NCBI GenBank assembly: GCA_015058575.1
Contig: SVBZ01000041.1
Coordinates: 20,898-84,897 of the forward strand
Direction of reading: 5' to 3'
Source of the DNA: Pseudoselenomonas ruminantium
Lineage (GTDB): Bacteria > Bacillota > Negativicutes > Selenomonadales > Selenomonadaceae
Length of the DNA stretch: 64,000 nt
The notes under the pieces were generated by a model. The model did not search any database and was not told where the DNA came from. It was given only the letters and a program-made list of their open reading frames with translations. The position numbers were made by a program, and so were the translations under genes. Shown here piece by piece: positions 8,110 to 16,284 of this stretch. Positions within the stretch are counted from its first letter, which is position 1. Each line of letters opens with the position of its first letter.

Positions 8110-9081
8110 TTATCTGCCTGCATTAGCAGGTTCGTAGGTGGAGGCTTCTGTGTCTTTGTCCATACGGCTGGATAGGTAATTGGCTGCCAGCGAGCCGGAG
8201 ATGTTGTGCCATACACTGAAGATGGCTCCGGGAATCGCTGCGGCGGCACCGAAGTGCAGCATAGCCAGCGATGTTGCAAGGCCGGAGTTCTGCATGCCGA
8301 CTTCGATGGAGATAGCCTTGGCTTTGGCGACGTTCATATGGAGTGCCTTGGCGATAAGGAAGCCGATGCTATAGCCCAGCAGGTTGTGCAGCATGACGAC
8401 CAGCATGATAAGCAGCCCCGTTTCAAGGATACGCTGCGAGCTTACTGCGACGACACCGCCGACAATCAGCACGATAGCAGCGACAGAAACAAGCGGCAGG
8501 AGCTTGACGATTTTCTGTACGGTTTTAGCAAAGAAACTGTTGATGACGATACCGAGGACGATTGGCAGGATGACGACCTGTACGATGGACATCATCATTG
8601 CGGCAAGGGATATGTCGACCCATTCGCCGGCCAGCCACCAGGTAAGAAGTGGCGTGACAATTGGTGCAAGTACGGTGGTAGTCATTGTCATGGATACGGA
8701 CAGGGCGACATCCCCACGGGCAAGATAAGTCATGACGTTGGAAGAGGTACCGCCCGGGCAGGTGCCGACCAGGATGACGCCGGCGGCAAGTTCGGGCGGC
8801 AGGCCGAATCCCTTGGCGAGCAGCCAGGCCAGGGCTGGCATGATGGTAAACTGCGCCAATGCACCGATAAGGACATCTTTGGGGCGCTGGAAAACAAGCT
8901 GGAAATCGTGCAGACGGAGCGTCATGCCCATACCGAACATGACGATACCAAGCAGAATGGTAATCTTGGGGGCAGCCCACTTAAATGTCCAGGGTTCGAT
9001 TAGGGCGATGACTGCAACGAGAATGACGAAAACAGCCATATACTTGGAGATCAATGCACTGAGTTTTTCTAATGCTTTCAT
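8110..9081 (-). CDS. Bile acid:sodium symporter (BASS/SBF) family transporter
   Basis: A 323-residue protein with about ten hydrophobic segments. BASS signatures are visible: GTCPGGTSSNVMTYLARGD in the first half, a substrate- and Na-binding crossover segment, and EVGMQNSGLATSLA in the second. Bacterial members close to this type (YocS, PanS) move small organic acids, such as ketopantoate, with sodium rather than bile salts; the substrate here is unknown. ATG start with AAGGAAGG upstream. It shares its terminator with the convergent peptide transporter. Confidence 0.88.
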   Translation of the reverse strand: MKALEKLSALISKYMAVFVILVAVIALIEPWTFKWAAPKITILLGIVMFGMGMTLRLHDFQLVFQRPKDVLIGALAQFTIMPALAWLLAKGFGLPPELAAGVILVGTCPGGTSSNVMTYLARGDVALSVSMTMTTTVLAPIVTPLLTWWLAGEWVDISLAAMMMSIVQVVILPIVLGIVINSFFAKTVQKIVKLLPLVSVAAIVLIVGGVVAVSSQRILETGLLIMLVVMLHNLLGYSIGFLIAKALHMNVAKAKAISIEVGMQNSGLATSLAMLHFGAAAAIPGAIFSVWHNISGSLAANYLSSRMDKDTEASTYEPANAGR

Positions 9082-9245
9082 ATAAATGCCTTCCTTTCAT
9101 AGGTTGTTTACAATGTTACATTTGTTTTTTATGAAAGTCAAGATTTTTAGCTGAAAAAATGCGCATTATAAATACAGAGTGAAGGAAAAATAAGGATATA
9201 GTTTACATTATTGAATAACAATGACAATATTTTTCTATATTAGTG

Positions 9246-9275
9246 TTGACAAAGTGGAATAATATGTTATTATAT
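9246..9275 (+). promoter_or_regulatory. sigma-A promoter of the M20-metNIQ operon
   Basis: TTGACA at 9246-9251 is followed 16-18 bases later by TATTAT/TTATAT (9268-9275). No SAM riboswitch or T-box is seen between it and the first start at 9317, so sulfur control, if present, must act through a protein. Confidence 0.7.
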
Positions 9276-9316
9276 AGAAAAACATATATGAAAAGTATGA
9301 ATAAGGGGGCGGGCTT

Positions 9317-10474
9317 ATGCCGGACAAGGGCTATGAAGAGAACATAAGGCAGGAAATCACAGAGACGTTTTACTGGCTGCATCAGCACCCGGAATTATCT
9401 TATGAGGAGTATGAGACGACAGACTGCTTGCGGTCTGTTTTGAGCGCAGCAGGAATCCGCATCCTGGAGCTGCCGCTGGAAACTGGTCTGGTGGCAGAAG
9501 TCGGGCAGGGAGAGCCGTTGATAGCATTACGGGCTGATATCGATGCATTGCCGATTGAGGAGCAAACGGAGTTACCTTACCGCTCGCAGCAGGCGGGGAA
9601 GATGCATGCATGCGGACATGATTTTCATGCGGCAGCGCTTTTGGGCGCAGCCCTGTTGCTGAAACAGCAGGAACCACAGCTTTCGGGCAAGGTACTGCTT
9701 ATCTTTCAGCCGGCAGAGGAGGCACCAGGCGGAGCGGAGAAGATTCTCGAAACGGGAGTACTTTCGGGTGTGCGGGCGATTTTCGGCTTGCACACGTCGC
9801 CGCTGTTTTCCGTAGGGGAAGTCGGGCTTATGACTGGCCCGGTTATGGCGGCAGTGGACCGTTTTAATGTGGAATTTGCAGGCAAGGGAGCCCATGCTGC
9901 GCATCCGGAACAGGGGAATGATACCATACTTATGGGGGCATCCTTTGTCACAAGTCTGCAAAGCATCGTCAGCCGTAATGTGAGTCCGCTGGAGGCGGCA
10001 GTGGTTACCGTTACGCAGTTTCATGGCGGCAATACTTGGAACGTCATCCCTGGTCGTGTGCAGCTGGAAGGGACGGTTCGTACGCAAACACCGGAGGCGC
10101 GGGGGGTTATCCAGCGCCGTTTGCAGCAAATTGCCCAAGGTGTGGCAGCGTCCTTTGGCGGGACGGCAGAAGTTCAGTATATGGCAGGTCCACCGGTAAC
10201 TTATAACGATTCGCGGCTTTGTGAATTTGCCCGGCAGACGGCGCAGCAGGCAGGTTTACTTGTGCGCCCGGCAGCAGCATCGTTGGGCGGTGAGGATTTC
10301 GCTTATTATCTGGAGGAGATTCCTGGGATGTTTTCGCTTATCGGTACAGGGCTTGGCCCTGTCAACCATAATCCGAAGTTTGTGGCTGATCCGCAGGCGC
10401 TTTATCCCGCTGCCGTTTATATGGCGCGTCTGGCACAGGATGCACTTAGGCAGGAGGTGTGGCAGCATGATTAA
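9317..10474 (+). CDS. M20-family (M20D) amidohydrolase / N-acyl-amino acid deacylase
   Basis: A 385-residue cytoplasmic metallo-hydrolase of the hippurate/IAA-amino acid hydrolase type. Metal ligands are visible in order: MHACGHDFHA near residue 100, the catalytic acidic pair in PAEEAPGG near 134, GLHTSP near 160 and NHNPKF near the C-terminus, with the lid domain between. It should release an amino acid from an N-acyl or similar conjugate. It overlaps metN by 8 bases and heads the metNIQ operon, so the natural substrate is probably an N-acylated methionine or cysteine derivative imported by that transporter (inference). ATG chosen with AGGGGGCGGGCTT upstream. Confidence 0.88.
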   Translation: MPDKGYEENIRQEITETFYWLHQHPELSYEEYETTDCLRSVLSAAGIRILELPLETGLVAEVGQGEPLIALRADIDALPIEEQTELPYRSQQAGKMHACGHDFHAAALLGAALLLKQQEPQLSGKVLLIFQPAEEAPGGAEKILETGVLSGVRAIFGLHTSPLFSVGEVGLMTGPVMAAVDRFNVEFAGKGAHAAHPEQGNDTILMGASFVTSLQSIVSRNVSPLEAAVVTVTQFHGGNTWNVIPGRVQLEGTVRTQTPEARGVIQRRLQQIAQGVAASFGGTAEVQYMAGPPVTYNDSRLCEFARQTAQQAGLLVRPAAASLGGEDFAYYLEEIPGMFSLIGTGLGPVNHNPKFVADPQALYPAAVYMARLAQDALRQEVWQHD

Positions 10475-11489
10475 GATTTCGCATGTCAGTAAGAGTTTTG
10501 TGAGTGATACACAGACTGTGGAGGCATTACGGGATGTTTCCCTTACGATAGAGGATGGACAGATTTTGGGGATTATCGGGTTCAGTGGTGCTGGAAAATC
10601 TACGTTGCTACGCATGATTAATGCATTGGAGGTACCAGATCGGGGTTATGTTGAATTAGATGGATATAGGCTGGGCGATTATGCGGAGAACGATCTTCGC
10701 AAGGTGCGCAAGCGTATCGGTATGATTTTCCAGCAATTCAATCTGCTGGAATCGCGCACCGTTTATGAAAATATTGCCATTCCGCTGCGACTGAACCATA
10801 TGCCGGCAGAGCAGATAGCTGCGCGGGTGGAGGAATTGCTGGCTTTTGTTGGATTGGATGGCAAAAAGGATGCTTATCCTTGGCAACTCTCGGGCGGACA
10901 GAAACAGCGCGTGGGAATTGCCCGGGCGTTGGCTGTGAATCCGGAAATCCTGCTATGTGATGAGGCGACCAGCGCATTAGATCCGGATACTACAGAATCC
11001 ATTTTGCAATTGTTGGCACAAATCAATCAGCAGTTGGGAATAACCATTATCCTAGTTACGCATCAGATTCAGGTTGTGCAGCGTATCTGCAACCGTGTGG
11101 CGGTGATGGAGAACGGTCGGATTGTGGAATATGGGGCGGTGCTCGACGTGTTTGGCAATCCGCAGCGTCCCATCACACAGCGGTTTGTGCGGACGGTCAT
11201 CCCCGATGTGCTGCCAGAAAGCCTGGTGGCGGAATTGCAGCAGGAGGAGCGGGAATACAAGCTGCTCAAGCTGAGATTCCAAGGTGAGGTGGCAAAGGAA
11301 AATATCCTCTATCGTATGAATCGCCGGATTCCCGTAGAAAGCAGTGTTTTATTTGCGGCTGTGACAGAGCTCCAGCATGTGGTTTTGGGGATTTTTATCG
11401 TGAAGTTGATTGGTTCGGAACAATCGCTGGCAGCTGCGACTGCATATTTGGATAATCATAAAGTGGCATGGCAGGAGGTGGCAGTATGA
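10467..11489 (+). CDS. metN: Methionine ABC transporter ATP-binding protein MetN
   Basis: A 340-residue ATPase. Walker A GFSGAGKST is near residue 38, the signature LSGGQKQRVGIARAL near 143, Walker B ILLCDEATSALD follows, and the H-loop is in ILVTHQ. The last 80 residues form the NIL domain, the regulatory methionine-binding domain of MetN proteins. The ATG at 10467 has AGGAGGTG (10452-10459) at proper spacing; a longer frame upstream runs inside the amidohydrolase gene and is not used. It overlaps the M20 gene by 8 bases and metI by ATGA. It energises methionine uptake with MetI and MetQ. Confidence 0.95.
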   Translation: MIKISHVSKSFVSDTQTVEALRDVSLTIEDGQILGIIGFSGAGKSTLLRMINALEVPDRGYVELDGYRLGDYAENDLRKVRKRIGMIFQQFNLLESRTVYENIAIPLRLNHMPAEQIAARVEELLAFVGLDGKKDAYPWQLSGGQKQRVGIARALAVNPEILLCDEATSALDPDTTESILQLLAQINQQLGITIILVTHQIQVVQRICNRVAVMENGRIVEYGAVLDVFGNPQRPITQRFVRTVIPDVLPESLVAELQQEEREYKLLKLRFQGEVAKENILYRMNRRIPVESSVLFAAVTELQHVVLGIFIVKLIGSEQSLAAATAYLDNHKVAWQEVAV

Positions 11490-12145
11490 TGAATCTTGGC
11501 GTATCGCCGGAACAGCTTGTGCTGGCGGCGGAGCAGACCTTATATATGGTTTTTGCGGCCCTGGTTATTGGGACCGTATTGGCTTTGTTCCTGGCAGTAA
11601 CCTTGGTAGTAAGCCGCCAGCAGGGGCTTATTCCCAATCGTCGCATCTATGTGCTGGTAAATTCGGTTGTAAATACTGTTCGCAGTGTACCGTTTATTAT
11701 TTTGCTTGTTTTTATCCTGCCATTGACCAAGCTGATCGTTGGCACGCGTATCGGCACTACGGCGGCATTGGTGCCATTGGTGGTGTTTATTACGCCATAT
11801 CTGGCCCGTTTGTTTGAGAACTCGTTCCTTGAGGTCAATCCGGGGATATTTGAAACGGCCAAATCACTGGGAGCATCGTATTGGGAGACAATTTGGTATT
11901 TTCTGCTGCCGGAGGCGAAAGCTTCGCTGATCCTATCGGTTACGACAGGGACGATTGGTTTATTGGGGGCTACGGCGATGGCCGGAGCTATCGGCGCTGG
12001 TGGCGTGGGAGATTTGGCTTTGACCTATGGCTATGAGCGAATGAATTTTCCGCTGATGTTATTTACCGTCATCGTATTGGTTGTGTTTGTGCAGCTGATT
12101 CAGTCGGCTGGAAACTTTTTTGCCGCCAAAGCGCGGGGGCATTGA
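11486..12145 (+). CDS. metI: Methionine ABC transporter permease MetI
   Basis: A 219-residue inner-membrane permease with five hydrophobic segments and the ABC permease EAA-like loop (EVNPGIFETAKSLGAS, about residues 115-130) that docks on MetN. The ATG at 11486 overlaps the metN stop as ATGA and has AGGAGGTG 5 bases upstream; the in-frame ATG at 11468 lies before that ribosome site and is rejected. Confidence 0.95.
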   Translation: MMNLGVSPEQLVLAAEQTLYMVFAALVIGTVLALFLAVTLVVSRQQGLIPNRRIYVLVNSVVNTVRSVPFIILLVFILPLTKLIVGTRIGTTAALVPLVVFITPYLARLFENSFLEVNPGIFETAKSLGASYWETIWYFLLPEAKASLILSVTTGTIGLLGATAMAGAIGAGGVGDLALTYGYERMNFPLMLFTVIVLVVFVQLIQSAGNFFAAKARGH

Positions 12146-12175
12146 TCGTTTATTGGGGAGAAAGGATGAGGTCTT

Positions 12176-12994
12176 ATGAAATTGAAAGAATTGGTGGCAG
12201 CAGCTTTAGTGATTACGGCTTTTCTGGCTGCGGGGTGCGGCGGACAGAGCGATAATGGTACGGATAAGAAAGAGCTGGTATATAGCAAATCGCAGGGGCC
12301 GTACTCAGAGTTGTTTGAGCAGGGAGTGAAGCCAATCCTGGAAGCGAAAGGGTATAAGCTGACTGGCAAGGATATGTCGGATTTGCTGCAGGCCGATGTG
12401 GTGCTCAACGATGGCGAAGTGGACTTCAATGTCGAGCAGCATACGGCTTATATGGAAAATTTCAATCAGAAGCAGGGCGGAAAGCTGGTGGCTATCACGC
12501 CGATTCCTACGGTGCCAGCGGGAATTTATCCCGGTAAGAAATCGGATGTGAAGGCGATTGCTGCTGGGGATCATATTGCAGTTCCCAATGATGCAGCCAA
12601 TACGGCCAGAGCGTATGCACTCTTGCAAAAAGCAGGCTGGATAAAGCTCGATCCGAATAAAGATCTATCGACGGTAACGCAGGCGGACATTATTGAAAAT
12701 CCTTATAATCTGCAATTCACGGAGATGAAATCGCTCAACATTCCGGCAGTACGTACAGACTTTGATTTTATCGTGATTACAGGATCGATTGTCTATAATG
12801 CGAAAATCGACCCGCAGACAGCTTTGTTGACGGAAGATATCCTGCCACATCTGCTGCTTCAGCTTGTCGTGCGGGAAAAGGACAAGGATGCGAAATGGGT
12901 CAAGGATATTGCCGATGCGTATCATTCGGCGGAATTCAAAGCGTACTTGCAGAAAAACAACAATGGCCTTTGGTTTGTTCCTGAGGTAAAATAA
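12176..12994 (+). CDS. metQ: Methionine-binding lipoprotein MetQ
   Basis: A 272-residue NLPA-family substrate-binding lipoprotein. The N-terminus has a short basic start, a hydrophobic core and a lipobox (FLAAGC, Cys21), so it is lipid-anchored outside the inner membrane. The body shows the family features YSKSQGPYSELFE, VDFNVEQHTAYM and IAVPNDAANTARAYALLQ. It delivers methionine (L or D) to MetNI. It is the last gene of the operon and is followed at once by a terminator. Confidence 0.95.
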   Translation: MKLKELVAAALVITAFLAAGCGGQSDNGTDKKELVYSKSQGPYSELFEQGVKPILEAKGYKLTGKDMSDLLQADVVLNDGEVDFNVEQHTAYMENFNQKQGGKLVAITPIPTVPAGIYPGKKSDVKAIAAGDHIAVPNDAANTARAYALLQKAGWIKLDPNKDLSTVTQADIIENPYNLQFTEMKSLNIPAVRTDFDFIVITGSIVYNAKIDPQTALLTEDILPHLLLQLVVREKDKDAKWVKDIADAYHSAEFKAYLQKNNNGLWFVPEVK

Positions 12995-12995
12995 A

Positions 12996-13032
12996 CAAAA
13001 AAGCCTTTATCTCATACGAGATAAAGGCTTTA
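12996..13032. terminator. Terminator shared by metQ and the convergent tRNA-Arg
   Basis: The 13-bp perfect stem AAGCCTTTATCTC/GAGATAAAGGCTT with loop ATAC. The minus strand continues into six T, so it is strongest for the tRNA. Confidence 0.85.
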
Positions 13033-13041
13033 TCATGCAAA

Positions 13042-13119
13042 TGGTGACCCAGGAGGGACTCGAACCCCCGACCCTTTGATTCGTAGTCAAATACTCTAAT
13101 CCAGCTGAGCTACTGAGTC
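13042..13119 (-). tRNA. tRNA-Arg (ACG), second locus
   Basis: A 78-base gene with encoded CCA, identical along its whole length to the tRNA-Arg at 4757-4834. Here it stands alone with its own promoter and terminator. Confidence 0.95.
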
Positions 13120-13166
13120 ATGGTTGATATTTTGTTTGCTGACTGCTGTCGCAATCAACGAATATT

Positions 13167-13195
13167 ATAATAGCATTGCCGGGAGAATATGTCAA
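13167..13195 (-). promoter_or_regulatory. sigma-A promoter of the solitary tRNA-Arg
   Basis: On the minus strand TTGACA (13190-13195) and TATTAT (13167-13172) are 17 bases apart, about 45 bases upstream of the tRNA. Confidence 0.85.
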
Positions 13196-13286
13196 TAGTT
13201 TTTTAGCATTTCTTTTAAAAATTTTTTCGGTGTTTTTCTGGGGGAGGTCGGCGTTGGTAAAATTATGAATATAGTTCATTTTTCTC

Positions 13287-13315
13287 TTTTCAGCGAAATA
13301 GTTTTCGATTATAAT
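13287..13315 (+). promoter_or_regulatory. Possible promoter of the TetR gene
   Basis: TATAAT at 13310-13315 with TTTTCA 17 bases upstream, about 60 bases before the ATG. The -35 match is weak. Confidence 0.45.
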
Positions 13316-13376
13316 AGTAGAGAATGATAATATAGAATGAGCATTAATACGAAATGCAGGCAAAGTTAGGAGAGCG

Positions 13377-13997
13377 ATGAAGATGGAGGAGAAGATGGGA
13401 CGCCGGGAGCGGAAGAAGATGCTCTCTCGCCAAGCCATCCTTGCTGCGGCTGTGGAGCAGTTCAGCCACAAGGGATTTAAGGAGACTTCTGTAGCAGATA
13501 TCATGAACGCCGCAGACTTAGGCATCGGAACGTTCTACAACTACTTTCAGTCCAAGGAAGAAATCCTGGTTCAGTTGATGCAGGAAATGGTGCGTGAAGT
13601 GGCGACGGAGTTGAAGGATTTGCGGGCGCAGAACCGGCCGGCCAGAGATCTTTTGGAGGCTGGCTGCCGCATTACAGCGGCTTTTCTTGACAAGAACCGT
13701 TATGTGCTGCCGTTGTTTTTGTCGGCGGCGGATCATTCTGGCTTGCCGGAGGGGAGCGATAAGCAGGTAAAGGGGCTCTCGCCAGGGTTCAAAGTGGTTT
13801 TTGAACGCATTTTGCGTGAGGGACAGGAAAAGGGTGAGGTACGCAGTGATGTACCGCCAGAACTTATCGCTGAGATGTTCCATTCGATATATCAGGCGGC
13901 GGCGTTCAGCAAACTCAATATCTCGTTCCAAGAGAATGTGGCGATGAAGACACGTTTGCTGCTGGATGGTATTCGCGCCGAGTGCGTCAACGTGTGA
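13377..13997 (+). CDS. TetR/AcrR-family transcriptional regulator
   Basis: A 206-residue repressor-type protein. Residues about 10-60 form the TetR DNA-binding domain: RQAILAAAVEQFSHKGFKET, then the helix-turn-helix SVADIMNAADLGIGTFYNYF and SKEEIL. The rest is a ligand-binding and dimerisation domain without recognisable identity. ATG with TTAGGAG upstream. Its stop is 42 bases before nirJ1 on the same strand, so it may control itself and the two radical SAM genes; the effector is unknown. Confidence 0.88.
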   Translation: MKMEEKMGRRERKKMLSRQAILAAAVEQFSHKGFKETSVADIMNAADLGIGTFYNYFQSKEEILVQLMQEMVREVATELKDLRAQNRPARDLLEAGCRITAAFLDKNRYVLPLFLSAADHSGLPEGSDKQVKGLSPGFKVVFERILREGQEKGEVRSDVPPELIAEMFHSIYQAAAFSKLNISFQENVAMKTRLLLDGIRAECVNV

Positions 13998-14039
13998 TTT
14001 GTGTGTGATTCAGTGTGAGTTTTAGGAGAGTATGAAGTA

Positions 14040-15227
14040 ATGATTAGTGTAACGAAGCTTTTATTTGCCCGCGATTATTTTGGCGATGGCCTGCGGTATA
14101 CGAAAAATGCCCATACGATGCGCAACGGCGCAGCCGAAGGGATGGGGCCGGTCGTGGTGTGGAATTCCACCAAGACGTGCAATCTTAAATGCATGCATTG
14201 CTATATGGGGTCGGATGCGCAGAAGTATAAGGATGAACTGACGACGGCGGAGGCCAAGAAATTCATCGATGATTTGGCGGATTTTAATGTGCCGGTGCTG
14301 TTGTTCTCGGGCGGTGAGCCGCTTATACGGCCGGATTTTTTCGAGCTGGCTGAGTATGCACAGCAGAAAGGCGTGCGTCCGACGCTGTCGACGAATGGTA
14401 CGCTGATTACGCGTGAGGTCGCTCAGCGCATCAAGGATATCGGCGTGGGCTATGTCGGTATTTCGCTTGATGGGCTCAAGGATGTCAACGATAAATTCCG
14501 TGGTGTCGAGGGTGCCTTTGAGAAAGCCATGCAGGGAATCAAGAACTGTGTGGCGGTCGGCCAGCGTGTGGGCTTGCGTTTTACCATCAATCACCACAAT
14601 ATCAAGGAGCTCGATAATATCTTTGACTTCATCGAGCGCGAGAACATCAATCGTGTCTGCTTTTACCATCTGGTCTATTCGGGCCGCGGCGAGCACATGG
14701 TAGATCAGGATGTGACGGCAGAGGAATCCCGCCGGGCGATGGATACGATTATCCGCCGTACGCGGGATTTCGAGGAGCGTGGTCTTGAGAAGGAAATCCT
14801 GACGGTTGACAATCACTGTGATGGTGTCTACATGTATCTGAAGGCAATGGCCGCTGGTGAAGATAAGGTCGCTGAGCAGATCAGGAAGTATATCGCGATG
14901 AATGGCGGCAACCGCTCGGGCATTGCCTTTGGCGAGGTCGATCCGCTCGGCTATGTGCATCCGGATCAGTTTACGCAGCATCATACGTTCGGCAATGTGC
15001 GTGACCGCAAGTTCGGTGATATCTGGTCGGATGTTTCCAATCCTATCATGGCGGGGCTCAAGGATCGCAAGCCGCTTCTCAAGGGGCGTTGTGCCAAGTG
15101 TAAATGGCTGGATAACTGTAATGGCAATTTCCGTACGCGGGCTGAAGCGGTTACAGGCGACTTCTGGGAGTCTGATCCGTCCTGCTATCTCACGGATGAG
15201 GAAATCGGTCTGACGGAGGGCAAATAA
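14040..15227 (+). CDS. nirJ1: NirJ1/AhbC-like radical SAM protein
   Basis: A 395-residue radical SAM enzyme. The cluster motif CNLKCMHC is at about residues 48-55 and the SAM-binding GGEP follows near 90. A C-terminal SPASM/twitch-type cysteine cluster (GRCAKCKWLDNC, then a Cys in SDPSCYL) should hold auxiliary iron-sulfur centres. The pair NirJ1/NirJ2 is known from heliobacteria and other Firmicutes and is related to AhbC and AhbD, which act in alternative haem or haem d1 synthesis from sirohaem; AhbC removes acetate side chains to give Fe-coproporphyrin. Fe-S protein in the cytosol. Its stop is one base from the nirJ2 start. ATG with TTTAGGAGAG upstream. Confidence 0.85.
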   Translation: MISVTKLLFARDYFGDGLRYTKNAHTMRNGAAEGMGPVVVWNSTKTCNLKCMHCYMGSDAQKYKDELTTAEAKKFIDDLADFNVPVLLFSGGEPLIRPDFFELAEYAQQKGVRPTLSTNGTLITREVAQRIKDIGVGYVGISLDGLKDVNDKFRGVEGAFEKAMQGIKNCVAVGQRVGLRFTINHHNIKELDNIFDFIERENINRVCFYHLVYSGRGEHMVDQDVTAEESRRAMDTIIRRTRDFEERGLEKEILTVDNHCDGVYMYLKAMAAGEDKVAEQIRKYIAMNGGNRSGIAFGEVDPLGYVHPDQFTQHHTFGNVRDRKFGDIWSDVSNPIMAGLKDRKPLLKGRCAKCKWLDNCNGNFRTRAEAVTGDFWESDPSCYLTDEEIGLTEGK

Positions 15228-15228
15228 G

Positions 15229-16227
15229 ATGAAAATCATTTCCTGGAATACGACGAATGCCTGCAATATGTACTGTGCGCATTGCTACCGTGATGCGGGC
15301 TGCAAAGCTGAGGAAGAGTTGAACACCGAGGAAGCCAAGAAACTCTTGCGTGAGATTGCCAAGGCCGGCTTCAAGATTATGATTTTCTCGGGCGGTGAGC
15401 CGCTGACGCGTCCGGATATCTTTGAGCTTGTAAAGTATGCGTCTGATTTGCATCTGATTCCGGTGTTTGGCACGAATGGTACGCTGATTACCCCGGAAGT
15501 GGCTAAGAAGCTTACAGAGGCTGGTGCGCGCGGCATGGGAATCTCCCTTGACTCGCTCGATAAGGAAAAGCATGATAAGTTCCGCAGTTTCCCCGGAGGC
15601 TGGGACGGGGCAGTGCAGGGCATGAAGAACTGCAAGGCCGTTGGCCTGCCATTTCAGATCCATATGACAATCATGGATTGGAATCAGGCAGAAATCGAGT
15701 CGATGGTCGACTTTGCTGTCGAACTTGGGGCTAAGGCGGTTCATTTCTTTTTCCTTGTACCGACGGGCCGTGCCAAGACGATTGAGGAAGAATCGCTGCG
15801 GGCTGAACAGTATGAGAGTGTGCTTACGCGCATCATGAAGAAGCAGGAAGAGGTGGATATCGAGCTAAAACCGACGTGTGCGCCGCAGTTCCTGCGCATT
15901 GCGGATCAGCTGGGCGTCAAGAGCCGTTTCCATCGCGGCTGTCTGGCGGGGCTGTCCTACTGCATCATCAGTCCGCGTGGCAAGGTGCAGCCGTGTGCCT
16001 ATCTCAATATGGAACTTGGAGATGTGCGCGAGACACCGTTTGATGAAATCTGGGCGAATAATGAAGTACTCCGGAAACTTCGTACGCTTGACTATAGCGG
16101 CGGTTGCGGTACGTGCCAGTACAAGGGAGCCTGTGGCGGCTGCAGGGCGCGTGCAGCTTATTATCATGAGGGGGATTATATGTCAGAGGAGCCGTGGTGC
16201 TTGTACCATGGCCGGCGTGGCGAATAA
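15229..16227 (+). CDS. nirJ2: NirJ2/AhbD-like radical SAM protein
   Basis: A 332-residue radical SAM enzyme, paralogue of the preceding gene. The motif CNMYCAHC is at about residues 12-19, followed by FSGGEPLTRP and FGTNGTLITPE. C-terminal cysteines in RGCLAGLSYCIISPRG and GGCGTCQYKGACGGCRARA mark a SPASM-like domain for auxiliary clusters. AhbD relatives oxidise two propionates of Fe-coproporphyrin to the vinyls of haem b; by that parallel NirJ2 is likely the last step of an alternative haem route. No other tetrapyrrole gene is present in this window. Translationally linked to nirJ1 (TAAGATG). Confidence 0.85.
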   Translation: MKIISWNTTNACNMYCAHCYRDAGCKAEEELNTEEAKKLLREIAKAGFKIMIFSGGEPLTRPDIFELVKYASDLHLIPVFGTNGTLITPEVAKKLTEAGARGMGISLDSLDKEKHDKFRSFPGGWDGAVQGMKNCKAVGLPFQIHMTIMDWNQAEIESMVDFAVELGAKAVHFFFLVPTGRAKTIEEESLRAEQYESVLTRIMKKQEEVDIELKPTCAPQFLRIADQLGVKSRFHRGCLAGLSYCIISPRGKVQPCAYLNMELGDVRETPFDEIWANNEVLRKLRTLDYSGGCGTCQYKGACGGCRARAAYYHEGDYMSEEPWCLYHGRRGE

Positions 16228-16284
16228 ACAGGATGCTTCGTGCGAAACGTTGTTTTGCACGGAGTCTTTGTCAGGAGGATACCG

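Noticed and set aside
9085..9316. SAM riboswitch in front of the methionine uptake operon
   Set aside because: The leader after the promoter is about 35 bases, too short, and no S-box motifs are present.
10221..10466. N-terminal extension of metN
   Set aside because: It lies inside the M20 gene in another frame; MetN homology and AGGAGGTG point to the ATG at 10467.
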